Of a stretch of 5,768 nucleotides of DNA, positions 1 to 5,768 are shown piece by piece. Made by a program: the position numbers and the translations under genes. Every line of letters begins with the position of its first letter. Within the stretch, counting starts at the first letter, position 1. Below the pieces are notes generated by a model. The model had not been told where the DNA came from and did no database searches. It saw nothing but the letters and a program-made list of their open reading frames with translations. The DNA is from an uncultured Saprospiraceae bacterium (GTDB lineage Bacteria > Bacteroidota > Bacteroidia > Chitinophagales > Saprospiraceae), in contig CAKUWM010000197.1 in the NCBI GenBank assembly GCA_934699305.1, positions 1-5,768 of the forward strand. Reading direction: 5' to 3'.

Positions 1-29
1 TGTTTCATAATTTAACAGATTGGTTTGGA

Positions 30-37
30 CAAAGATA
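30..37 (-). promoter_or_regulatory. possible Bacteroidota -7 promoter element
   Basis: On the minus strand the bases read TATCTTTG, an exact match to the Bacteroidota -7 consensus TAnnTTTG. An ATG followed by AAACA begins at base 8, 21 bases further on, and would start a protein with Met-Lys, a common opening for exported proteins. I see no TTTG at the usual -33 distance, so this is half a promoter. The short motif can occur by chance in AT-rich DNA. The rest of 1-128 shows no coding sequence apart from this possible 8-base start. Confidence 0.35.
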
Positions 38-83
38 TATTTTATTCTTGAGTTTGAGTACTTATTTTTTAAACTTTACTAAA

Positions 84-108
84 TTGATATAAAAATATTT
101 TTAATCAA
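84..108 (-). terminator. possible weak terminator after the GH140-like gene
   Basis: Twenty bases after the stop at 129 there is an imperfect inverted repeat: TTGAT (84-88) pairs with ATCAA (104-108), and inside it an A-run pairs with a T-run. The stem is nearly all A-T and is followed on the minus strand by TTTAGT rather than a clean T-tract. Its place at the end of the gene run is what makes it a candidate; as a hairpin it is weak. Confidence 0.3.
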
Positions 109-128
109 GTTTCAATATCCCACTCTAT

Positions 129-1580
129 TTACTTTACATCGATCACTAATACCCAGTCTTTTTGTTCTTGATTAGGTGGCACAAATGTCTGAACACCGCT
201 TGTAAACCGTCTTTTTATTCGATTAAATTTTCCGGTAGCGGGATTGAACCATAATGCTCTTTTTCGGCCTCTGTTTAACTTACTTAAATCGATTTGTACA
301 GGATCTGGTTGCGGCAAATAAATCATAGCATACGTAGCTTTTTGGTTGCGAGTCGCAATGACAATATCGTGATAGTCATTTCCACGATTGGAAACTACCA
401 ACGAATTATCTTCCACACGATTAAAATCCATTCGAGAATACATTAATTTTTTAAGGTATTGCATTTGATTTGCAGCATCCGATATCAGCGCTTTTTTCCA
501 GCCAATAATAGTATCACCAAGATTTATAGGAGTGAACTTGGCCGTATCCACAAATTGCCATACGTGATGATGTCCGTAAAGAGCCCCAGCGCCTCCTGCG
601 AATACGGTTCGATATATTCTGGCTCGAATATCGTATGCTTCGAAATATCCACGTCCTTCTCGGGTCCATTTAATCTTTGGGTCGTTAATTCTCACAGGAT
701 GATCTTCGTAGCAAGGTTCTAAATCCATAACAGGCCGTCTTGGAATTTTGTTTAAATCGTTTACAATTTTCTCCCAAGGCTTTACTTCACGATAACCATG
801 ACCACTCTGCATAGCGTGCATATCTAACCAATCCTCGTCATGTAAATAAATCGATGTTTCGTGATACTCCGGATGAAAAGCAATAAATACATCGCTGCCA
901 TACGTATCCTCAATAGCTTTAGCCATTGCTCGCCAGACCGGACGATCGTCATGTTTTTTTCCTTCTCTTTCATATACAACCGGCCTGTCACCCCCTAAAA
1001 TCCATATAATATTCCATTGATTTCTGTATCGTTCTGCTAATTGTTTTACATATTCATATGCCTTTTCAGGATTGTTGTTGAAAACCATAGGCCCTCTCCC
1101 CCAGTTATATGCAACTTTATCTCCCCATGTTGGCAACATACCAATGTAAATATTCCTTTTAGCTGCTTCTTTGATAATAAAATCTACGTGATCCCAATAA
1201 TCATATTCTTTTGCGATATTTGGATCATTGCCCGGTGTAATAGCCCACTCCAATGTTTCTAAATTACTAAAGGGCAAATGTCCATAAGCGTTTGGTTGCT
1301 TTAAGCCATTTAATTCAGCTAAAGTTACTGCCATAATCACATTAAACTGCTGTTTTTGTCGAATATCCAAGTAATAAACAGCTTCTTCGCGTGTCAATCG
1401 ATGAAACAATTCCCATCCTGTATCGCCAAGCCAAAAAAACGGTTTTCCGTCTTTTTGGGTGACAAGGTATGTTTTACTGGCATCAACTCCTATTTGTGCA
1501 AACAGACCTACTATTGTGAAACATATAAAATTCACAAACAAGATAAGTTTTTTCATTTTAATTATTAATTTATTTTCCAT
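129..1580 (-). CDS. GH140-like (DUF4038) glycosidase with C-terminal beta domain
   Basis: A 483-residue exported protein. The signal peptide probably ends LFA|Q (28/29). A second start, Met9 (ATG at 1554-1556, MKKLILFVNF), has the more usual signal-peptide opening and an A-rich leader, so the true start may be 1556. The barrel covers about residues 35-385: FFWLGDTGWELFHRLTREEA at the start, NVIMAV, IYIGMLPTWGDK, NIIWILGGDRP, MQSGHGYR, PVMDLEPCYED and YGHHHVWQF. These are the landmarks of the DUF4038 / GH140 family, whose characterised member is the Bacteroides apiosidase acting on rhamnogalacturonan II. Asp198 (GGDRP) and Glu288 (DLEPCYE) sit where that family has its catalytic acid and nucleophile. 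Residues about 390-483 form the beta-rich domain that Pfam calls a putative collagen-binding domain; that name should not be read as function. The family contains relatives of unknown specificity, so apiosidase activity is a hypothesis. It is the last gene of the visible run. Confidence 0.86.
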   Translation of the reverse strand: MENKLIIKMKKLILFVNFICFTIVGLFAQIGVDASKTYLVTQKDGKPFFWLGDTGWELFHRLTREEAVYYLDIRQKQQFNVIMAVTLAELNGLKQPNAYGHLPFSNLETLEWAITPGNDPNIAKEYDYWDHVDFIIKEAAKRNIYIGMLPTWGDKVAYNWGRGPMVFNNNPEKAYEYVKQLAERYRNQWNIIWILGGDRPVVYEREGKKHDDRPVWRAMAKAIEDTYGSDVFIAFHPEYHETSIYLHDEDWLDMHAMQSGHGYREVKPWEKIVNDLNKIPRRPVMDLEPCYEDHPVRINDPKIKWTREGRGYFEAYDIRARIYRTVFAGGAGALYGHHHVWQFVDTAKFTPINLGDTIIGWKKALISDAANQMQYLKKLMYSRMDFNRVEDNSLVVSNRGNDYHDIVIATRNQKATYAMIYLPQPDPVQIDLSKLNRGRKRALWFNPATGKFNRIKRRFTSGVQTFVPPNQEQKDWVLVIDVK

Positions 1581-1640
1581 ACTAAGTCCAATCTATTGAC
1601 CAATTGAAGATGAGTTATTTATTTTAAGAAAAGAAAAGCT

Positions 1641-2909
1641 TTATTCTTCGCTCTGAAATTTAATATTCGCTTTTCTAATGGCTTCAAGCTGATATTTTCG
1701 AGAATTGGTAGCTGTTATGTTCCATGTGTCATTTTGGAACGAGTAATCAAATACCCATAAGGCAGATAACTGAACTTTATTCGAAATTATTGAAGATAAA
1801 TATTCATTGAACTTTGCAGTTTCATTTGTGCCCAAAGATTTATCCGCTCCAAATTCTCCCACAAAAAGTGGACGCTTTAATTCTTTTGATGAACGCATAG
1901 TTTCACGAATGATATCATTGAAAGAATTATTTGCGTTTTGAAAATAGCCAGACTTCTCATGAGACGGATAAGGATGTATAGTTATTGTTCCAATATACGA
2001 TGGATTATGCAAGTCGCATGCTAACGTGTATTCAGCAGGTGAATCATTTCCTAAAGACCATATTTTGCGTGTATATCTCTTGTAGATTCCAGGGTGGGAC
2101 ATTCCATTGCCTGTCAAAATGACTCTATCGGGATCGTGCTTTCGAATAACTCCTGAAAACTCTTTCAGGGCTAAGCGCAGAGCATCGGTACTTATACTGT
2201 CTGCAAAAGTTCTATTTGAAGGAGTTCCTTCTGGTATATTTACCGAAGTTGTATACATCCATTTATGATTATCACCCGTTCTACCCATTGGATCGACATA
2301 AATATTTATTTCATTACTGAATTCCCATGCCCAAATAATGTTTTTATCTTTGTAGCGCTGCACTATTTCGTCGGTACATTGCTTCATTAATGCCAATGTT
2401 TTGCTATCGGGATTCTCCCATTGATTAACACGTTCACCAACAACATCAGGAATAGTGGCATAGTTCCAAAAGAAAGTTGGAATTAATCCTATTTTATTTT
2501 TCTCAGCTTCTGCAATGAAACGATCAAGTTTTCTATAAAATTCTTGTTTATTAGCAAGATATTTATTCATATCCCTAGGCCAGAATCCTAACAAAGTAAA
2601 TCGAATAAACGGTATGTTATTTTCACTTAATGTTTTTAATCCTTCAATATAGGAAGTATTGTCGTTTCGTAGAAGCCTGTAAAAAGCGTCAAAATAATTT
2701 ACACCAATTCCGTAATAGGGTTTGCTATCTCGGATAAATTGTCCGTCTGAAGAGACTTTTAAGTATTCATTAACCCAAACATCCGTTTGTGGAGGAGGCG
2801 AATCCGGCTCATCTATTAAAGGGCTATCACTTGCTCCTTTACAAAAAGATAAAATGACAACACTTAATATAAATATTGTAAAAAGTAAGTTTTTTTTCAA
2901 GTAATACAT
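1641..2909 (-). CDS. GH5-type (cellulase/mannanase-like) glycosidase, probable lipoprotein
   Basis: A 422-residue protein. Residues 1-23 form a signal sequence ending LSFC, a possible lipobox with an unusual Phe before Cys23. An acidic, proline-rich linker follows (SPLIDEPDSPPPQTD, about 29-43), then a (beta/alpha)8 barrel. Motifs in order: YYGIGVNYFDAF (65-76), PFIRF with Arg103, WAWEFSNEINIY with the Asn199-Glu200 pair typical of the clan GH-A acid/base, TIHPYP with His312, PLFVGEFGAD with Glu352 as expected nucleophile, and ALWVFDYS with Trp385. All key clan GH-A positions are present, so the enzyme should be active as a retaining beta-glycosidase. The overall shape suggests GH5 near mannanase or cellulase groups, but I cannot assign a subfamily or substrate. 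The start ATG has an A-rich leader and no Shine-Dalgarno site. It lies 44 bases after the GH99-like gene and 60 before the GH140-like gene. Confidence 0.87.
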   Translation of the reverse strand: MYYLKKNLLFTIFILSVVILSFCKGASDSPLIDEPDSPPPQTDVWVNEYLKVSSDGQFIRDSKPYYGIGVNYFDAFYRLLRNDNTSYIEGLKTLSENNIPFIRFTLLGFWPRDMNKYLANKQEFYRKLDRFIAEAEKNKIGLIPTFFWNYATIPDVVGERVNQWENPDSKTLALMKQCTDEIVQRYKDKNIIWAWEFSNEINIYVDPMGRTGDNHKWMYTTSVNIPEGTPSNRTFADSISTDALRLALKEFSGVIRKHDPDRVILTGNGMSHPGIYKRYTRKIWSLGNDSPAEYTLACDLHNPSYIGTITIHPYPSHEKSGYFQNANNSFNDIIRETMRSSKELKRPLFVGEFGADKSLGTNETAKFNEYLSSIISNKVQLSALWVFDYSFQNDTWNITATNSRKYQLEAIRKANIKFQSEE

Positions 2910-2939
2910 GTTTTTTTTAATTTTAATTCTGTTTATAAC

Positions 2940-2955
2940 AATTAAGGTCTTAATT
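2940..2955 (-). other. short inverted repeat overlapping a stop codon
   Basis: AATTAA-GGTC-TTAATT forms a perfect six-pair stem (seven if the loop tightens) that overlaps the stop codon of the lipoprotein GH99-like gene. On the minus strand it is followed by A-rich sequence, not a T-tract, so it does not look like an intrinsic terminator. A role in mRNA stability is possible; chance is also possible. Confidence 0.2.
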
Positions 2956-4129
2956 AATTACCAAAAACTATTTTACGTACAACTTTCAGATAGTTTGCCT
3001 TAGGATCACCTTTTGTAGGTACGAGATAACCTCCTTCTCCAAGTTCATTCCAAGCGTATAATAATATGAGACGTTCTTTAGTTGTGTGATTGGGGTTTTC
3101 GTCCATCCATGTTATGGCATCTTTAAGAAAGCTCTCAAATTGTTCAGGAGTTCGATTGACAAAATAGTAACCTTCCGGAACATTAATACCTTCAGCCCCT
3201 TCCCATGGACGCTTGTCCCAACCAACTGTAACTTCAGGGATATAAGGTGTTTTTAATGACCCAAGCCATTGTTTCTTATGTGTTTCTATTAAGTATGAAT
3301 ATTGGTGTTCTTGTGAGCCAGAACGATAACCCGGCACAATGTTGTAATGAGTTCTATGTGTGAATTCCTTATTTAATCTTTCAGGGGAACCACAGCCTGC
3401 AATTGATAAGCCACTGAATCCATTTTCTTTAGCAACATTTTGCATACGTAAAATACTTTCTTCATCTAACTCCTCAGGGTTGAAGACAACGATCAAAGGT
3501 TTTTTATCTACCGTGACGTATTGCGAATCCTTAAAGTATTTCATCCAATATCTTGCAGCCTCTTCCCAATTATCTGGTCCTATAATTTCAGCTCCGCTGT
3601 GATTCGCTATTAATAGACCATATTGCAATCTGCTTTTATTTTTTGCTTTCATATAATAATTCATACTGACGTGATGTGGCGCACTTTCAATTGCCGCAAC
3701 ATTAATAGGTCCTTTTGTATCTCTCCAATACCAACAGAACAGAAAAAAATCAATTCCGTTATCTGCAGCTAAATCAATTTGCTTTTCAACAATTTCCTGC
3801 GAATCCCCTCGCCAACCCCAAATAGGTTCTCTTTCCGGATAATCTTCAACTAAAAGTCGTGTTACCATTCTAGGAGCATCTTTTGCCCATGGTTTGTTGG
3901 GATCATTTGCATGTTGATTTTGACCCGACCAACCGTCATAAAAATACGCTCCTATTTTAATATTCTTTTTATTTGGCTTTCTCGATATTTGTTGAGATTT
4001 AAGGGAACATCCAGTCAAAGATAGAGCTAGAGCAAATAATAATAACAGATGGATATTGTAAAACAGGTGGATATTGTATAAAAATAAGAGATTATGATTA
4101 GTTTTTTTCGTTAAAATATCTTTCATCAT
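2954..4129 (-). CDS. lipoprotein GH99-like / WbsX-family protein (paralogue B)
   Basis: A 391-residue protein of the same family as its upstream neighbour. By hand count the first 78 residues of the domain match at 53 positions and the last 38 at 27. The N terminus is a lipoprotein signal: basic n-region, long hydrophobic stretch and lipobox LTGC with Cys41 (LALSLTGCSLK), so it should be membrane-anchored after lipidation. The domain covers about residues 56-391, with FYDGWSG, REPIWGWR, QIDLAADNGIDFFLFCWYW, GLSIAGCG, GWDKRPWEG and YAWNELGEGG. E362 and E365 correspond in spacing to the GH99 catalytic E-x-x-E pair. Two ATGs are adjacent (4127-4129 and 4124-4126); no internal Met lies before the lipobox, so the start is one of these. 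The signal sequence contains a tandem repeat of six residues. No acidic surface-export signal follows the Cys, so inner versus outer leaflet display is open. Activity and substrate are unproven. Confidence 0.85.
   Translation of the reverse strand: MMKDILTKKTNHNLLFLYNIHLFYNIHLLLLFALALSLTGCSLKSQQISRKPNKKNIKIGAYFYDGWSGQNQHANDPNKPWAKDAPRMVTRLLVEDYPEREPIWGWRGDSQEIVEKQIDLAADNGIDFFLFCWYWRDTKGPINVAAIESAPHHVSMNYYMKAKNKSRLQYGLLIANHSGAEIIGPDNWEEAARYWMKYFKDSQYVTVDKKPLIVVFNPEELDEESILRMQNVAKENGFSGLSIAGCGSPERLNKEFTHRTHYNIVPGYRSGSQEHQYSYLIETHKKQWLGSLKTPYIPEVTVGWDKRPWEGAEGINVPEGYYFVNRTPEQFESFLKDAITWMDENPNHTTKERLILLYAWNELGEGGYLVPTKGDPKANYLKVVRKIVFGN
4043..4078 (-). repeat. in-frame 18-bp tandem duplication in signal sequence
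   Basis: Two adjacent 18-base units (4043-4060 and 4061-4078) match at 16 of 18 positions. On the coding strand each begins TACAATATCCA. They encode YNIHLF then YNIHLL, so the hydrophobic part of the lipoprotein signal of the 2954-4129 gene is six residues longer than one copy would give. Removing one copy keeps the frame and leaves a normal signal sequence. Confidence 0.85.
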
Positions 4130-4146
4130 TCTTATATGTTTTTATA

Positions 4147-4175
4147 AAAGTAATAACTTTAAGTAGGAATACTTA
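4147..4175 (-). other. two adjacent small hairpins between the GH99-like paralogues
   Basis: The gap holds two short inverted repeats side by side: AAAGT-AATA-ACTTT (4147-4160) and TAAGTA-GGAA-TACTTA (4160-4175), sharing one base. Stems of five and six pairs with four-base loops could fold in the mRNA between the two genes. There is no T-tract, so termination is unlikely. They could affect mRNA processing or stability, or be chance in AT-rich DNA. Confidence 0.25.
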
Positions 4176-4192
4176 TCGTGCTCCTTTTTTTA

Positions 4193-5365
4193 TTATTTTC
4201 CATTTACCACTTCTCTAATTGCTTTCAATTTAGCAGCTTTTGGATCTCCCTTTGTCGGAACCAAATAACCACCTTCTCCCAACTCATTCCACGCATAAAT
4301 AAGTACAATTCGTTCTTGGGATGTTTTGGTCGGATTATCGTCCATCCATTGAATGGCATCCTTTAAAAAATTCCCGAAAAGTTCCGGTGAGCTATCAGGA
4401 AAATACCAGCCTGCGGGCTGATTGTAAAAGCCATTTGGCCCTTCCCAGGGACGCTTGTCCCATCCCGAGTTAATTACCGGAATGTAGGGTTGCTCTTCAG
4501 TGCCTTTCCACCGAGGTTTTGCTCTGTCTATTAATTCCTGAAAACTATGCTCCTCCGAACCGTCGGCATAGCCCGAAGTGACATTATAATGAGTGCTATG
4601 CGTAAATCCTGATTTTGATCTGGCAGGTTCTCCACAGCCGGCAATTGACAAGCCATTTTTCAGGCCTTCCTGCTTAGCTACGACCTGCATAGCCTCTAAA
4701 GTTTCGTTATTGATGGCATCATCCCCCGTACCAAAGATAACCAACAGAGGTTTGTCGTCTACTGTCATATATTGCGGATCATTAAAAAATTTTGACCAAT
4801 ATCGGGTGGCGTCTTTCCAGTTTTCTTCTCCCAAAATCTCAGATCCTTGGTGATTGGCAATTAACAAACTATATTTAATACGATGGCGATTCTTAGCTTT
4901 CATAAACAATTCCATACTTTTATGGTGATGATCATTTTCTATTGCTTCAATATTTATCGGCCTTTTATTGTCTTTCCAATACCAACAAAACAAAAAGAAG
5001 TCAACTCCATTATCCGCAGCTAGATCGATTTGTCTTTCCATAATTTCAATATCGTCATTACGCCATCCCCACACAGGTTCCCGGTCAGCAAATTCTTCCA
5101 CAAATCTCCGAGTTAGGTGGGTTGGTGCATTTTTTGCCCATGGTTCGTTAGGATCATTGGCATAACGATTTTTTCCCGACCATCCATCAAAATAATAAAC
5201 GCCTATGGTTGCTACTTTTTTTTCTGAAGAAACACTATTTTGTATTAAATTAAAAGCTGATTTTTGAAGTTCGGTTAGCTGCGCCATTGTGCTTGGAGTA
5301 TAAACTGCAATACATGCCATCCATCCCAATACATTCAAGAATAAAATACTGCTTTTTTTTTTCAT
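4193..5365 (-). CDS. exported GH99-like / WbsX-family protein (paralogue A)
   Basis: A 390-residue protein starting MKKKSSILFL, with a type I signal peptide (h-region about residues 7-22, likely cleavage TMA|Q at 28/29). It should be periplasmic or secreted. A short spacer (29-52) precedes one domain running to the end. Signatures include YYFDGWSG near residue 57, REPVWGWR, QIDLAADNGVDFFLFCWYW, SLLIANH, GLSIAGCG, a T-HYN motif, GWDKRPWEG and YAWNELGEGG near the end. These fit the WbsX (Pfam glycosyltransferase WbsX) / GH99-like group. In GH99 endo-mannosidases the catalytic glutamates lie in an E-W-H-E motif; here E361 and E364 of N-E-L-G-E have the same spacing, so I infer a glycosidase rather than a transferase. 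The start is preceded by an A-rich leader, usual in Bacteroidota. The next gene, 63 bases downstream, is its paralogue. The substrate is unknown. Confidence 0.85.
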   Translation of the reverse strand: MKKKSSILFLNVLGWMACIAVYTPSTMAQLTELQKSAFNLIQNSVSSEKKVATIGVYYFDGWSGKNRYANDPNEPWAKNAPTHLTRRFVEEFADREPVWGWRNDDIEIMERQIDLAADNGVDFFLFCWYWKDNKRPINIEAIENDHHHKSMELFMKAKNRHRIKYSLLIANHQGSEILGEENWKDATRYWSKFFNDPQYMTVDDKPLLVIFGTGDDAINNETLEAMQVVAKQEGLKNGLSIAGCGEPARSKSGFTHSTHYNVTSGYADGSEEHSFQELIDRAKPRWKGTEEQPYIPVINSGWDKRPWEGPNGFYNQPAGWYFPDSSPELFGNFLKDAIQWMDDNPTKTSQERIVLIYAWNELGEGGYLVPTKGDPKAAKLKAIREVVNGK

Positions 5366-5454
5366 TTTTTATTTTTTCAACTTGTTAAATACTTAGTAAA
5401 ATAATCAGCTCTTTACATCTTCTACAGATATGAAGATTAATTTCCATAAATCTT

Positions 5455-5768
5455 TTATCTTTTTTTTATTTTATCGGATGGTTTTACACCTAAAGAATAA
5501 TACTTTCTTAAAAGTTTCATTCGAGTTGTATTATAATCGCGCGGTGCTCTTTCATTTGTTCCCACCGGCATTTCAGGATCCCACATACTACCGCCGCGCA
5601 AATCGTGGTAAACCCAACTCCATCCTTCGTTTTCAAATAATTCTATGAGGTCTTTCAGATATACGTTGGATGCATCTCCCCCGGCCCGGGAAGCACTGAA
5701 TTCACCAATCAGAATTGGGATATCGTGATGTTTTTTTTGAAAATCTCTGATGGGTTGAAGGTATAAAG
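5455..5768 (-). CDS. GH5-type glycosidase, C-terminal fragment (5' end beyond window)
   Basis: An open frame enters from the right edge (first whole codon at 5766) and ends at TAA 5455-5457, giving 103 visible residues. It has no start in the window because the gene is cut by the edge. The visible part begins near the end of a (beta/alpha)8 barrel: IPILIGEFSA matches the beta-7 strand of GH5 enzymes, with the Glu of GEF (codon 5701-5703) as the expected nucleophile. Next come a helix (NVYLKDLIELFENEG) and the motif WSWVYHDLRGG, which resembles the W-x-W-x-Y-H beta-8 segment of bacterial GH5 cellulase-like proteins. The tail ends in KKR. The acid/base Asn-Glu, the signal peptide and any extra domain lie outside. 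Family membership is from recognised motifs; the substrate is not known. It differs clearly from the other GH5 at 1641-2909. It is the most upstream visible gene of the cluster, 89 bases before the next start. Confidence 0.8.
   Translation of the reverse strand, partial: LYLQPIRDFQKKHHDIPILIGEFSASRAGGDASNVYLKDLIELFENEGWSWVYHDLRGGSMWDPEMPVGTNERAPRDYNTTRMKLLRKYYSLGVKPSDKIKKR

Larger units (their letters stand above)
129..5768 (-). other. probable five-gene glycoside hydrolase operon
   Basis: All five genes share one strand and are separated by 89, 63, 44 and 60 bases. I searched those gaps for the Bacteroidota -7 element TAnnTTTG on the minus strand and found none, and none holds a stem followed by a T-tract. 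This supports one transcript that begins right of the window. Internal starts from weaker promoters cannot be excluded. All four proteins with visible N termini carry export signals, so they would act together outside the cytoplasm. No SusC/SusD, transporter or regulator is seen, so membership of a polysaccharide utilization locus is inferred from the enzymes alone. Confidence 0.65.

Noticed and set aside
459..722. Plus-strand open frame of 87 codons
   Set aside because: It lies fully antisense to the conserved barrel of the GH140-like gene, resembles no family I know and has no leader; the other plus-strand frames (for example 1041-1262, 3360-3602, 4593-4853, 4968-5165) are rejected for the same reason.
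1581..1640. Search for a promoter between the GH5 and GH140-like genes
   Set aside because: No TAnnTTTG on the minus strand and no TTTG pair at suitable spacing; only CCAAT-like short repeats that look like chance.
1628..1648. Palindrome-like AAAGCTTT next to the GH5 stop codon as a terminator
   Set aside because: The stem is only four pairs before a mismatch, has no loop, and overlaps the stop codon; it is not a credible terminator.
5312..5365. Possible lipobox in paralogue A (WMAC at residues 15-18)
   Set aside because: Trp at the -3 position is not acceptable in a lipobox, the hydrophobic segment continues past the Cys, and a good type I site (TMA|Q) follows.
5430..5648. Plus-strand open frame of 72 codons near the right edge
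   Set aside because: It is antisense to the GH5 C-terminal fragment, whose minus-strand translation has clear family motifs (IPILIGEFSA, WSWVYHDLRGG).
1..5768. CRISPR array, tRNA, rRNA, insertion sequence or phage element
   Set aside because: No regularly spaced repeats, tRNA-like cloverleaf, transposase motif or terminal inverted repeats were seen on either strand; about 95 percent of the window is covered by the five hydrolase genes.

Overview
This window looks like part of a carbohydrate-degradation gene cluster from a bacterium of the phylum Bacteroidota. The evidence is a low-GC genome (judged by eye, not computed), A-rich leaders without clear Shine-Dalgarno sites, exported glycoside hydrolases packed head to tail, and one good match to the Bacteroidota -7 promoter element (TAnnTTTG) at the left edge. 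The genus cannot be told from this sequence.

Every gene I can support is on the minus strand, so transcription runs from right to left. In that order they are: the C-terminal end of a GH5-type glycosidase cut by the right edge (5455-5768); a GH99-like/WbsX-family protein with a type I signal peptide (4193-5365); a paralogue of it with a lipoprotein signal (2954-4129); a full-length GH5-type glycosidase that is probably a lipoprotein (1641-2909); and a GH140-like (DUF4038) glycosidase (129-1580). The gaps are 89, 63, 44 and 60 bases, with no convincing terminator or promoter in them, so the five genes probably form one operon that starts beyond the right edge. Left of base 129 lie an AT-rich inverted repeat, a -7-like promoter element and an ATG at the extreme edge, which together suggest a transcription-unit boundary and the start of another gene.

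The likely common job is extracellular or periplasmic breakdown of a branched polysaccharide. The GH5 enzymes could cut a beta-linked backbone. The GH140-like enzyme could remove or cut at a pentose-bearing side chain, since the characterised GH140 enzyme is an apiosidase. The two GH99-like proteins would add a glycosidase activity that is not characterised. No SusC/SusD pair, transporter, sulfatase or regulator is visible, so the substrate cannot be fixed from this window. The most interesting point is the tandem pair of exported WbsX-like proteins. They belong to a family named as glycosyltransferases, yet they carry export signals, sit among hydrolases and keep an E-x-x-E pair like the GH99 catalytic dyad.
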